DNA from: Anthopleura xanthogrammica
Lineage: Eukaryota > Cnidaria > Anthozoa > Actiniaria > Actiniidae
Reading direction: 5' to 3'
Assembly (NCBI GenBank): GCA_964019055.1
Contig: OZ025208.1
Location: 2,358,001 to 2,422,000, forward strand
Length of the DNA: 64,000 bases
The translations under genes were made by a program, and so were the position numbers. Under the pieces are notes generated by a model, which saw nothing but the letters and a program-made list of their open reading frames with translations, was not told the DNA's origin and ran no database searches. Of this stretch, positions 21,491 to 34,200 are shown in pieces. Position 1 is the first letter of the stretch; each line of letters begins with the position of its first letter.

Positions 21491-24098
21491 TATGAAAGCG
21501 TAATTAATCTAGTATTCATCGGGTTTGTATCAGATATACAACCCGATGACTAACAAAGAAAACATACTCTTAGGTATGTAATAAGTAATGTTTAACACGA
21601 CATGCTCGTTTTATAAACTACTTAACAAACGTCTAGGCTAGTGGGTTAATTTGTGTGGGACGAAAAGTTTCAAGATAAAAAGTAAATCAAGCCACTGGAG
21701 AAAATCAAAGTTTAAAGTTTATGCAAATCAGGACGAACCTTTATCAGTGATATAGACACCTTCACGGTCCATGATTTTGTTTTCCTCATGAATTAATCAT
21801 GAGTTTGTAGATATATGGTAAATGGTTTTTCCAGTCTTGCAGGCTTAGCTTATTTTGCTTAGAAAATGATATAATACCTAATAAATACCTTGTTAGAAAA
21901 GTGTCTTTCCCTTTTTGGCGGGGTACAAGTGTGTTGACATCGGTAAATCTCGGTTCTCACTCGTTGCTCTACTACTCAGAACTCTGTCAATTCATTTACA
22001 AGATAAGGATAAAAATTATTGTGTTTTACAATCACCTTGATTACTGGTACTCTATTCGCATTGAAAAAGTGAATATCTGAGCTAGACTTGTGCTCTGACA
22101 GGCACTAATTAGACGCCTCGAGTCGTTGCTCATACCTATACATCCCTGGGATTTTGTAGATCATTATACGAGCCAATGAGAGAATTGTAAAAACACGGAG
22201 TGGGAGAACAATTAATCCTCCCAAGAGATTTACATAATGAAATATGAACCAATAATTTATTCAACAATCGACAGACTGTACGAAAAAAAAATTATTAATC
22301 ACAATAGGTGTCCTGTAAACATTGGTAATAAACAGAAAATATAAATGAGAGTCAAAAACTTGAAATTATTGCTCTTTTAAACTTAGAACTCGCAGAAGAG
22401 CGTAACTCGAATTCATTAAAACTTCTTACCGTGTTCGAGTTACGCGATGTATGGAAAACTCGAACTCACAAACAACCTTACTTTAGTATCTTCGAGTTAC
22501 GCGCAAGGTGTGGCAAAGACAGATATAGGTGTGATCTACTGATCCTTTTGAGGTTTAATGCATTTTTAACATTTTATTTCGAAGAGCCTCGGTATCGTGC
22601 TAGAATTTAAATGTCTCGATCTTCTTTGTGTCACGTCAACAGACATAGGAAAGACATATTGAACTCAATCTCTGTACAGTGCAAGCTCTGCGCCTCGGCG
22701 TCAAATCTAGGTATCCACGAGTTCGCCATATGAGGGCACCTTTGATTAAGAAATCGAACGTTTTTCAGATGGAAGTTAAATCTTTAAAAACATTATTTTT
22801 TCCCTATATTTTAGTGGTTTTTGTAGGCAGTTGGACCGGGAAATACGTCAAAACGTAAAAGCTTTAATGCCTTTCCCAAATGATTCGTACTTAAGGTAAT
22901 TGTTATTCTAGTAACGACTTACCTGTGAAAACAAATATTCTGTTACACAGGTCAGTGGACAGACGCCGTCAAAGCAGATGCATCGAGCTTCAAATGTAAC
23001 ACAAAGCTAAAAAAAGATAAAATTGTAGTATTTTAAAAACATAACTGGAATTAAAGTTTGTTAGGATGTTTGAGAATTTGTTTGATTCTGATATCATTAG
23101 AGTCAGGAGGAGTAAGGATGGGTGTTGAATAAAAGAACTAGCGGTCACCATTAAAACCAAGTCGTAGAATTTGCAAGCATACAGTTAGTTTCTGATTGTA
23201 ATAACGCCACGGTGAGATAAGTTTCATTATTCCGCTCTCAAAGCTTTAGGCTTTTTTCATCCACAACGTTAATTGAATTACCTATATATTATAACATAAG
23301 TATAATATTATTTCTAAAGTAATTCTTAACATGCAGGCAGTAGTTTAATATATATTTCTTTGGCACTTGTACTAACTTTGTAAATCAACAAAAACGAACC
23401 GATACTGTTCTTAAATGTAAGAAACAAGAAACGAATTGCTTTGTGTATTTTCCCGTAAAACCGAAATATCAACTTTTGGAGGCATTTCTGTGATTTCTTT
23501 GGATATATTATGGACCACGTCTTGCCAATATTCAGCTTTCAAACGGCAACTTATTTGCGTTCTTTGACATATTACTAAATTAGATAAGTTTTGGTTTCTT
23601 ACCGGCGTATGCACATGGCATAGGAGTAGAATTTTTGACTGTCATGGACATACTACAGTATATTACATTCGCTCTGACATCTAGTCATGGTGAAACTGTA
23701 ATTCAAAATAAAATATATTAACATTTTGTCAGAAATGTCTTATGAGACAATTTAACATGTTATGAGATAAAACTCAAAAAGCGTGTTTTATTTCTTCAAA
23801 ACTTGTACTTACAATTCTCGACAGAAACCTTGGCCGCTTACGTCTCTTCATGTTACAGTTAACCCTGACTATGTAAATTCTCGATTAAAGATATTAAGTC
23901 TCGGGGGACAGACCATCACATACATGTTAATGAATAGAACGTTTCATTGTATTTCTGCTACTTCAAAGCTAAAAAAACAAATATTTCGTATATTACTTTT
24001 ATTCAAAGATTCATTTTCCCATGGGAGGGGAACAAAAAAACGTAGTAAACAAATACATACAAACAATGGTATCATGAGTATGAATTTATATTCTAAAT
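21491..24098. other. Stretch without a recognised gene
   Basis: Three copies of a TCGAGTTACGCG-like word lie between 22,395 and 22,505. The minus-strand frame at 23,411-23,614 (CRLKAEYWQDVVHNISKEIT) has near-normal composition and a possible acceptor (ATCTAATTTAG), but no convincing donor or domain, so I do not call it a gene. Nothing else is supported. Confidence 0.35.
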
Positions 24099-24229
24099 GG
24101 GTTGAAGAATAAACACTCGTGCTTTATGGGAACTAAAGCTCCTTGCAATGAAGGGCGAAGCCCGATTGGCTTTCAATCAATGTTCGGAACTCTAAATCCC
24201 ATAAAGCACTCGCGTTTATTCTCTAACCC
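24099..24229. repeat. Foldback element of 131 bp
   Basis: GGGTTGAAGAATAAACACTC at 24,099 and the following GTGCTTTATGGGA pair with TCCCATAAAGCACTCGCGTT and TATTCTCTAACCC ending at 24,229. The centre contains GGGCGAAGCCC. There is no coding capacity. Confidence 0.75.
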
Positions 24230-25775
24230 TTACTTAGGACGGGCGAGCGGGACCAAAAACAATTCATACATTCGTCAGAATGGAAAAACTTCCAGAACTG
24301 CCAGAGGTGCCAATGACTCATGCTATCGCACTGGCACCCCCACCCCCCCCCCCCCCCCTCCCTTCCCCATTACTTCCCCCGCGTGGCAGATCAACTTGGG
24401 GAAGACCGCTGTGCCGCTACGACCTCGGTTTTTAACTTTGCATTCAGGCTCATATATTGTATTGTTCTAGTTTTACATATTGAGAACCAGCTCGTCCCTG
24501 CACGTTCATATTAAATGAAATTAAATGGGCGTTGTGAAGGTGCTAAGGTATGCACGTGCTAAACCATGAGGTGCAAGTGGTTGCGGTAAGAGGGGCTAAT
24601 GTTGCTAGGAGATGAATGGTATGTTGACTGGAGCTGAAGCTGCTAATAAGTTTTTGGTTTGAGACGGGGAAAAAAGCGCAATTTAAAAAAGGGGTTTAAC
24701 ACGATAAACAGAGCCAGACAATTGTATACAAACATTATTGTTGAAGTGCGACCCCGAAGTTCTATGTCTTGATGATCAAGAAACTAAACTAGAAAAATTA
24801 CATTTTTGAGAGAAATTTTAGACTGAATAAAATATGTCAGAGTAGAGGATGTCAGTATTTGATTCAGTCCAAAATCTCCCTCAAAAATGTATTTTGTTCT
24901 AGTTTAGTTCCTTGATTGACGGCTGTTGAAATGTTAGTTTGCAAACGGGACATCCTAATTAAATTATTTGAATCTACAGTGGAAAAAAACAAAAATAAAA
25001 ACATGACTGAACACTGTACTAAAAGAATATTTTTGATGGCAGAACGTTTCAAGAGTTGGCTTTTATCAATGAATGTAAATTATCAACTTGAACTTAGAAT
25101 GGCTAGAATATGCTGTCTTTAGAAAAGCTTTAGCTTTTTATATATTTTTGAGTGAAAGGCTTTACGTAATACATTTAGGGTTGCTATTTTTGTTTTTTAA
25201 TCTTGTTTCGGTTGAAAAAGCAAAGCTTATGAATAAATACAAAAATGTATATGTACTCACAGGTTTTGTCAATATTTCTCAATGCTCAAGATTGTTTACA
25301 AAATCCTCATATGGATATTATTTTGAAAGACATGGTATGAAACTATCAAAGAACTCTTGTTTAGTAGAAATTAAATGAATACAGTTTTATTTGATTCGTT
25401 TTAAGAACACTATTGACATGTCTATTCCCTTCGCTTCCTTTTTTTCTATTCTCCTCTTTTCTCTTCTCCTCTTTTCTCTTCTCCTCCCGTCATAAAAACA
25501 ACAAACAAAAAACAATAGGCCAGTGTTTACAAAAATGCGGACGTTTTTCCCCATTCTTTTTATATAAAAAGTTACCTCACCAAAACTGCTGGATTTCATT
25601 AATAATCCTCTTTCTTATATCAAATACAAGAAAATAATAAACGCAAACATCAGGTGGGTTTAAACAACTTTATTTAACTTTACATTACCTTAAAAAATAT
25701 TTTTTAGCAATTTGAATACATATTTTAATGAGTTTTACAGTATTAACGTTAGCACTTTTATAGTTGTTTATTATG
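24230..25775. other. Stretch without a recognised gene
   Basis: A cytosine run lies near 24,342-24,358 and a pyrimidine-rich CTCTTTTCTCTTCTCCTC stretch near 25,450-25,485. Two imperfect copies of a TAAACTAGAA-type block in opposite orientation occur near 24,780 and 24,895. No gene is supported. Confidence 0.4.

Positions 25776-25778
<3 letters not shown>

Positions 25779-25812
<34 letters not shown>
25779..25812. repeat. (AT)n microsatellite
   Basis: About 17 consecutive AT dinucleotides. Confidence 0.95.
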
Positions 25813-25814
<2 letters not shown>

Positions 25815-26106
25815 TTTTTTGGTACTATATAATGTAGATTTTATAAATTACAATTTTAAATTTAATATTTATTTGATTAGGATTGGACCTTTGACAATCA
25901 AAGGCACTTGTATCAATTTATAAACTATTAATATCTAATAAATACTACAGTTATAATGATCATGATAGAAACACCATATGCAAGTAAAGGAAGTATTAGT
26001 TATATAATAATTACTATTCCAATCCCCAACCTATTGTTTGCTCTCTGCACTATATGAACGAATGCTGAGAGAAAAATCACAGGACACGCTACATTATTAT
26101 TAATAA

Positions 26107-26988
26107 TGCAGTGAACTCCTTCAGCAGACCGCATTATTGATAATATTGCTATCAGTAGACGGCAATATTAATATTAATGCGGCATACTTGCTTGATTGAG
26201 AAGATGGTAAACAAATTGAATCACCAAGTTAGGAGTTCCACAGCTTTCAAGAGCCTGTTCAAAATCTAAGCAGCCATAACGAAATTAAATAACTTTTTTA
26301 CTTGCTTTGTTATTCAAAACCGGATCTGCAGTCAATATGGGCAATTCAAACAAAGTTCATTCCTATAAATATTTACGCATGCTCAATTTCAATAAGAAAC
26401 TGCAGTGAACTCCTTCAGCAGACCGCATTATTGATAATATTGCTATCAGTAGACGGCAATATTAATATTAATGCGGCATACTTGCTTGATTGAGAAGATG
26501 GTAAACAAATTGAATCACCAAGTTAGGAGTTCCACAGCTTTCAAGAGCCTGTTCAAAATCTAAGCAGCCATAACGAAATTAAATAACTTTTTTACTTGCT
26601 TTGTTATTCAAAACCGGATCTGCAGTCAATATGGGCAATTCAAAAAGTTCATTCCTATAAATATTTACGCATGCTCAATTTCAATAAGAAACTGCAGTGA
26701 ACTCCTTCAGCAGACCGCATTATTGATAATATTGCTATCAGTAGACGGCAATATTAATATTAATGCGGCATACTTGCTTGATTGAGAAGATGGTAAACAA
26801 ATTGAATCACCAAGTTAGGAGTTCCACAGCTTTCAAGAGCCTGTTCAAAATCTAAGCAGCCATAACGAAATTAAATAACTTTTTTACTTGCTTTGTTATT
26901 CAAAACCGGATCTGCAGTCAATATGGGCAATTCAAACAAAGTTCATTCCTATAAATATTTACGCATGCTCAATTTCAATAAGAAACTG
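26107..26988. repeat. Near-perfect tandem triplication, unit of about 294 bp
   Basis: Three copies begin TGCAGTGAACTCCTTCAGCA at 26,107, 26,401 and 26,693. They differ almost only by a 2-bp indel (CAAACAAAG against CAAAAAG). Each unit contains an internal hairpin formed by CCGCATTATTGATAATATTG and GGCAATATTAATATTAATGC. The high similarity indicates recent tandem amplification. No open frame spans the units. Confidence 0.93.
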
Positions 26989-27554
26989 TAAATTATTGTA
27001 CATCAAGGAAAACATTGGGCCAAGGCATTGATAATAAATAATTACTTCGGCACACAGAATTTTGAGTATATTTGGGCTTCGCCTTCAGCTGCCTGCAATA
27101 TACCCACAAATGGTGTGTGGCTCAGCAATTATCTATTAATTGATATATAATAATATCTACAGATATAATGATTATGATAGCAACAGAAAATACAAGCAAA
27201 GGTAGTATTAGTTAATTATCATTATTTATTAAGAACTACAAGTATAATGATTATGTGTTAAAACAACACTCTCACGTAGTGTCTACAAATAACGGTATAA
27301 AAGCACGAGGTGTAGCCATTTGGTTTTAGACCTGATAAAACAAGATCTGCGAGTTTTTTGAACTATTTAAAAACCTCATAAATAAATTTGAAAACCTTTG
27401 GCCGAATTAGAGCGACCACACACGTCACAAACATAGACTTTTATACTCTAAGTCTTCATCTAAACTTGCAGGAACGCCACTTTCCCTCTCCTTAAGAGAT
27501 GGAGAATGCAAGCAATAGTAGTATTGGTTAATAATCAATATTTAAGGAATGGAC
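26989..27554. other. Stretch without a recognised gene
   Basis: AT-rich sequence with several TATAATGATTATGATAG-like words that also occur near 25,955 and 29,725, suggesting shared repeat ancestry. No exon is supported. Confidence 0.35.
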
Positions 27555-27581
27555 AATGTCTAGCGTGCGTCCATCCAATTC

Positions 27582-27635
<54 letters not shown>

Positions 27636-29710
27636 ACGCAGTCGAGAGCATCTCTAGCTAGCTGAGTGCTCTCCCAACTATCCGCGTGCATCCCGAATTG
27701 GATGGACGCACAAGCTAGACATTTTCCATTGCTTTTATAACATAGCGAGATATTTTTCGCTCCGAAAAGTCATATTTTCTGTTCTGATCAAGCGACAAAT
27801 TCTCCTAAGCGTGCGAATGCAGACTAAAAATAGAACAACTTGATTTAGTTCAAAGTCAGTATTTTTATTGAAGCTAAGTACAAGTGTGAGTCACTAAATT
27901 GTGTCTAAATACAACACAAAAGATGTCCATTCTAAAAATATTTGACTTCAATGTCAACGATAAAGTTTGTTTGAAGTTTATCCATTCAAAAGATCAAAAG
28001 TATTTGCTAAGATCAAAAGTTATTTTGAAGGATTCGCCGAAGCTGAAGAGACGACGACTTGCACATTTTGAATGGTGCAATTGCTGAAAATGGATTCAAA
28101 ACTGCTCATCATCGGCCTCAACTCATGGTTTACTGATATGGTGGTGGACCTAGAAGCTGTGTTGGTTGATTGCTGAACGGGAACTAACGCCGTGGACCCT
28201 TGAATATGGCTGGAAAGGACTTCGCTGCAGTGCAGAAGTTGAGCGGTCGAAGGACGAGTGTTGTAGTGAGCCAAGCTCTGCTCATTTCTATGGCCAGAAA
28301 TTGCCATTATATGGCGGTTAGGAACTCCAGCATTTGACCAGAGGGTAATTGCTGTGGCACGGACGGAGTGGTTAGTATAAACTCTTGAAAGTTGGGCTGC
28401 TTGACTAATTTCCTTCATCATATTGTCAAGTTTATTGATGCCGAGCGGCTTGTTGTCGTACCAAACGTCATGGGAAGGCGCCCAGTTTCGGCTGGGATAC
28501 TGGAAGAATGCTGAACATTTGGGGTTGAGCTTGGAAATATAGAGCTTTACAGCTTTATAACCGTCTTTGGGACTTTCCGTCTCATACATCCTTGCATATT
28601 TTTCCGAGCTGCTGGTATCTTTCAGGCCACCTGGGTGGTTTTTAGACACTTCATCGTGAGCCATCGTTACGTAATTTCTCCCACTCGCATCGATCTCAAG
28701 TTTAAAACTGGATTTCTGCAGTTCTCGCTGCCCTTCACGGCCTCGTCTGCAGAAAAAGAGAATGATATTAAACCAGACATTTCGCAGAAGAGACAGAGGG
28801 CCATTTAGGGAGAGTGATTCTGATGTTTTTAACTTCTCCAGGTCTTCATCTTCAATCGTTGGCTTGTGTTGACTGTTTTCTTTGCCGACCCGCTTGAGTT
28901 GAACTAGCTGTGCGTCCAGCATCGAGTTTGATCTTGAAAAACTGGGGTCTGTCGACATCTTAAGATTTCTTGAGAACTGTGGCTGATTAAGGTATCTTTC
29001 GATGCCGTGGCGGAAACCTAGTAGGGTCTTCTTGCCGTACGTCTCGCCATCCTTTTTCCTAGCCTCTGCGTAAAATCTTCTCAGATTTGCGTCAAGTTGA
29101 CCAATCGTCATGTTTTCCAACTGTGTTTGTATATTTTTCTCTTTACACCATGCTGTAAATTACAAGACAAGAGGTAATATTAAACTTTTAAATCAATTTA
29201 TTGTGTAAGTACTTTTGTTTTCGTTCATTGTTTATCGTCAGGTTTCAATATTTCGTAAGTTTACTTTATCAATTTTAACTAGAAAAAAAACTGTTTAAAA
29301 TCTGAAACTTACCCTTAAATGTAGAAACACACCAGTTAGTGTTTAACTTTGTCTTTTTTGATGCTTTGTCTTCAATAATTTTGTCTAAATCTCGCTCAGT
29401 TAGATTAGCGAAGCGATTCGTATTTGATCCAGTTTTGTTTTGTTTATCTTTCTCAAGTTCTGATACATTCACGTTCTCTGAATCCGCTTCAAAGTTGAGA
29501 AACCCAAACTCAAATGTTGGGCTATTACTAGCCATTCCTTAATGAGAATTTTAAGACTAATATCAAGAAAAAAATGGGAAAACTTTTTGCTGGAAATTTT
29601 TTTTTCAGCAATGCTGACGTCAGCATGAACCATCTCTATGAACCATCCATTTCTTTTTCATAGAATATTATCCAATCAGAGCGCGCGTTATATAGTATCT
29701 ATGTTATAAA
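27555..29710 (-). mobile_element. Intact tyrosine-recombinase (DUF3504/Crypton-like) element
   Basis: The core runs from TTATAACATAG at 27,735 to CTATGTTATAA ending at 29,709. Ten bases outside the left repeat lies a near-perfect palindrome at 27,555-27,723, with arms AATGTCTAGCGTGCGTCC and onward. The core contains one intact minus-strand recombinase gene and almost nothing else. Just inside the right end are GCTGACGTCAGC and CCAATCAGAGCGCGCG. Classical Cryptons lack terminal inverted repeats, so this structure is unusual for the family. I found no clear target duplication. Confidence 0.75.
28020..29535 (-). CDS. Two-exon tyrosine recombinase, DUF3504 type
   Basis: Exon 1 is 29,313-29,535 (MASNSPTFEFGFLNFEA to VSTFK) and exon 2 is 28,020-29,152 (AWCKEKNIQTQLEN to ANPSK). 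The donor gtaagt and acceptor tttacag agree in phase, and the joined protein is about 451 residues. The C-terminal half has the tyrosine-recombinase signature: an early Arg candidate in FFCRRGREGQRE, HSVRATAITLW (HxxR) and SGHRNEQSLAHYN (His and nucleophile Tyr). The N-terminal half (NLTERDLDKIIEDKASKKTK and MTIGQLDANLRRFYAEARKK) resembles the SAM-like and DUF3504 regions of QRICH1/ZMYM/KCTD1-related and Crypton-A proteins. It would cut and rejoin element ends. No stop or frameshift is seen, so it may be active. A domesticated host gene is the alternative, but the flanking repeats favour an element. Confidence 0.85.
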
Positions 29711-31141
29711 TATTAAAAACTACAATTATAATGATTATGATAGGAAGGACACTTTCGCGTATTTTTTAAAGACAGAAAAATGAAAAAAAAAACTAACTTT
29801 TTAACTATCAATAACTAAATTTTAACTAACAATAGCTAAATAATTCTTAGTTTAAGATTTTATATTAGCCATTGCGAGGTTGATGAAGGGACTAGGGCCT
29901 AGTGCAAATATTAATCTAATCAAGAATTTATCCTCATCACTAAAAATATCACACCGCTATCAGTACGATTACCGAGTTTGAGCATGTTCAGATAAAAACT
30001 TAACGAGTGGCAAATGTTGACTCAAACTTTTAAAATTGGACTTCGTTATATTTTTAAATCGTTTGTATCGCATCAAAAACACACGAATACATCTGAATTT
30101 ATCACATGCAGTACCTCAAACATTTAGGCTTTTAACGGGGTATTTTTGATTCATTACTTTGTCCTCCTTTTTTTTAAACTTGAGGTTCTTGGTAAATATA
30201 TTGATACACATTTATCTGCAGAGTTTGGAGAAAATTTATCGAGAGCAAGTAACTGCGCGACGAAAATAAACATAGGTTCACTATAAAAATACTGCATCGA
30301 AAAAATCCCTGGACAAGTAATGTTTTCCAATCCGTTCATCTTATTTTCGATCCCTATTTGGGCGATACTTCAAATGAAAAGAACATGTTGCGTTAACTCC
30401 ACAGCCGTGACTTGTATTCGACTCAAAGCTGTTTTTATAGTTGAGCCCTCAATGAGATATTCTTTTGTTTTAAAAATCATACTAGTGAGGCTATCGGTTC
30501 GATACAATGTTTTTTGTCTCATTTGCATGCATCGATAGCAACTGCTATTTATTTCACAGGGCTAACGAGATACAAAATATGAGCGAAATTGATTTTTTGA
30601 CTTGTGCGACGATAATTCGATTTTCGTCGATTTTTACAGAAGTCGCTCTTAAGAGTCGCAATAATAAAAAGAATGTATCGGGTTTGAGGACAGTGTCCCC
30701 CAAAACCATACGTACATTCTCCCATATTTTTACGATTTGTTTAAAGCCTGTTAATCTGTCCCCATTTGCCCAAACATTCTAAAACTTGGTAATCTTAAAA
30801 AAAATAGTGTGGTCTTTCATGTAATGGGGCTAGTTTTTCAATTAGATTAATATTTCTACACTCGTTTCCAGTCTCTTCCTCAGCTCAAAACAGCTAATAT
30901 TTAAGTCTTCCAAGGGGAAAACGCTCTGCGAATGTTCAGAGAAAAAAGACCGAAAAAATGTGAAACACACGTCAAAATCTGCTGTACTTATTTAAACAAT
31001 TTGCCAATGGCAGGAAATAACACAATAGAACATTAAGTCTTCTACAAGGCGTATCACCCGAATCATTATTGATTTGTTTCCAACGGGATCGTTTTTCCCC
31101 CGGAAAGGTGCAGTGCGTTTTTCCAGTGCACAAGGAATGGT
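29711..31141. other. 3' flank of the receptor gene; no gene seen
   Basis: This is the region downstream of the receptor stop codon on the minus strand. I could not identify a canonical AATAAA signal close to the stop. Short open frames on either strand (for example 30,507-30,782) have no domain. The 3' UTR should lie here. Confidence 0.4.
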
Positions 31142-31291
31142 TTAGCCTATCGGTGTGTCTTTTTTTATGACCACCACCCCTGTTACCGTCTTTTTTCCTT
31201 TATCATCGCCAGCCTCCAACACTAACTGAGGCTCGGTTAGCATCATTTTGTTTTCAGGTATGTTGTCTGATTCATTTATCTTAGCTTCATC
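31142..31291 (-). CDS. Receptor last exon: cytoplasmic tail and stop
   Basis: The acceptor ctgcag lies at 31,292-31,297. The exon encodes [16 protein letters not shown] through [13 protein letters not shown] and then TAA at 31,142-31,144. It is acidic then lysine-rich, with no known domain, and fits the C-terminal intracellular tail of a 7TM receptor. It enters in phase 0, matching the previous exon. Confidence 0.8.
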   Translation of the reverse strand, partial: DEAKINESDNIPENKMMLTEPQLVLEAGDDKGKKTVTGVVVIKKDTPIG

Positions 31292-34200
31292 CTGCAGTAC
31301 AAGAAACATGAAGATTTTAAAAAATACGCATTGAATAAAAACTTATGGACTACAAAACGGGTGGAAAAGGACTACTATGTGAATACTCGCTGGCTGACAA
31401 TGAGGAGTGCTTGGGTTAAAGAAAAACAAACAGGTATTGGAATCTTCAAGTATGAGTGGATTCACTCCGGATTCTGGGAGATGCCGATATACTGGATCCC
31501 ATAATTTGAATTCTGCTTCCGTGAGAATGTATTGAATTACGGGATGACCAGAATAGAAACCCTACTAAACCTCTAACAATACTAAAACCGACCATATAAA
31601 GTCTTATCACACTATCAATGTTATATATCGTTAAGATACTTGTTTTGTACTCACCTCAGCGGTTTCTTGGTTTGTTTTCAGAACAGTTAATGTAATTTCT
31701 TCTGGACTACTTTGTCTGTGCATGCGTCTTCTCCTCCTGGGCAAATCGTCCTCCAAGCGATTGTTCTCTTGGAAAGTGTTAAAAGAATGTTTGGTTAAGA
31801 TTCAGCATGGGAGTTTTTTTGTTTGTTTTCCATTTTAAGACAACATTCCATTCCCTTGGGTATTTGCTTTCTCTTGAAAGTGACATCTACCTTAAATACC
31901 CTAATAAAAACTAGCTATTCAGGCAGCCAATTTTAGCGCATTTTAATAAAAAATATATATATATTTTAATCATTAATATAAAGGTCGTTAATATACTCTT
32001 CGCCCTCTCCTTTCCTGGCTACCAGTTTTGCAAAAAAAGACCTTTATCGTCATTTCCTACACACTACTTCCTACAGGATTTGGGATACAAAAGCAGTGAA
32101 GTACACTCTATCCCCCCATTTCCCATATTTCGGGTCTAGGGTTGGATCCCTGGACTCTATATTACATGTAAGTGCAGTTTGCTGGGTTTCTCCCTTTGAT
32201 TCAATATTTCATCAGAGCCCAGGCTCTTCCTCCACTCCGCCACTGCCATGCCCAATGGACCTAGAACATCATTACCTGTATTTTTCATCAATCTTTTTCT
32301 GATGGATTTCATGCTGTTGATCGTTTGAGATGAAGAGAAGGTATACAGTATTGGGTTGATGGCTGAGTTGACGGGAAGTACGAATACTGCTACCCAGACA
32401 TAAACAGAAGGTTCGTTGAAGTCATGGACGAGAGAGAGCACGCCAAGAACCATGACAGGCATCCAGCAAAAGAAATCGGTCAGAATCACAAAGATAATCC
32501 TCTTTGTTAATGCAGAGTCTGAGCTTGATGATGAACGCACATTTTGAGCAGATTCTCGAACTTTTGTGAATATTGCGATATAACCAACAAGAATGAAGAA
32601 GAAGGCTGCGCCATTGACGGCAATGAAAACAGCCACCGAATACTCCCAGCCGGCAGGGCGATCGGTGGACAACTGCAGCGGCAGGCAAACAGTTGAACGG
32701 CCGTAAAAACTGAAGCCCGATACCTTGTCATTAAAATAACTTGGAATAAGAAGGGGAGTAAAAGACATGATGATTCCAATGACCCAAATAAACAGACTGA
32801 GAACATGAGCGACTTTCAGATTGGTGCGTCTGCCTGAGACGGGGAAAAGAATCGTGTTCATTCTATCCGCTGTTATGGCAACAAGAATCATTACAGAAAC
32901 TTCGCTGGACAAAGTGGCAATGGCGCCTGCTATTCTACACTTGTCACCCGCTCTCCACTCCACGTCGTGCAGAAAGTATTCTCCCTTCCATATTTCATTG
33001 TAAGTTCCAATGAGCAGAAGATATACTCCCATGAGAAGATCAGCAAAGGCGAGATGGCAAAATAACAAGGACTGGACACTGTTTATCTTTCTTTTTATTT
33101 TTCTTCGTTTCGCTGAAAAGAATATCCACCATGAAATGACTGTCAGATTGCCAAAGGTAGCGAAAACACCTTCCGCCCAAATGCAGACTTTTACTAAAAC
33201 GTTTTTGAGCATGTCGTCACAACTGGAAAACTCGTTGCTAGGGGATTCGCAGTTAAGGTTTGGGATAGACGTGGCTGCATAGCAACACATGATGAAACTG
33301 TCTGTTGACCTATAACGGCATCATGTAAGAAGACAATTTAAATTTTGGAGAAGCATAATAGTTTATCTAAAACGGTGTTGTTAAGAACACTATTACCAAT
33401 TTACACTTACAGATATTCTAGTTTGTGCAGGTTCTTGAATACATCTTCTGGAGTGGTTTGTTCGTTGATGGAATTGTGCCTTAATGACCTATAAATAATA
33501 AAAAAGAAGTCTATACATTCGTACGTCTTTTTGGCGAGGATTTGTTTGCCGGTTGATTAGATAGGTGGTTGGTTGTTTAAATTTATTGGTTGGTTGCTAT
33601 GCACTGATCTAGTTGGTTGGTTTATTGGATAGTTGGCTTGTTGATGGAAAAATGACAATATAATATTACACTTAAACGAACATCAACAGCTCAGAGGTCC
33701 TTTTTCGATCCTGTTATAATTTCATGGAACAAGTTAAGCGAAGAAAAAAAGAACAGTACAGACATTAATATCTTTAAACGCTCTGCTCGAAATGAACTGT
33801 GGGCCCGCTCATAATACTTTCTTTTTATTGTTTTTTGAAATTCGAAGTTTTGAAGTTCGGTTGGTCAGTCGGTCGGTTGGTTGGTTGGATGATTTATTGG
33901 TTGGTTGGTTGTTTGGTTTATTGGTTAATTGGTTAATCGGTTGGTCGGTTGTTAGTTGGTTGGTTGGCTAGTTGTTTTGCGGTTGGTCGTTTGGTTAGTT
34001 AGTTGATTGGTTGGTTGGTTAGTTGGTCGGTTGGTTGGTTGGTTGGTTGGTTGGTTGGTTGGTTGGTTGGTTTGTAACTAGTTGACTGGTTAATTAATTG
34101 GTCGGTTGGCCGGTCGGTCGGTCAGATAGTTCGTTTGTTTATTCACCCACAAACAAACTCATCTATTTTTCAGTTCGGTAGAGTCTTACTAGTTGATGGC

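Noticed and set aside
26107..26988. CRISPR-like array
   Set aside because: Only three direct contiguous repeats of 294 bp without spacers, in a eukaryotic context; it is a tandem duplication.
30507..30782. Plus-strand 91-codon open frame downstream of the receptor
   Set aside because: No domain, no splice context, and composition typical of AT-rich intergenic DNA.
32096..33282. Plus-strand and alternative minus-strand frames over the 7TM exon
   Set aside because: They are shadows of the GPCR coding frame.
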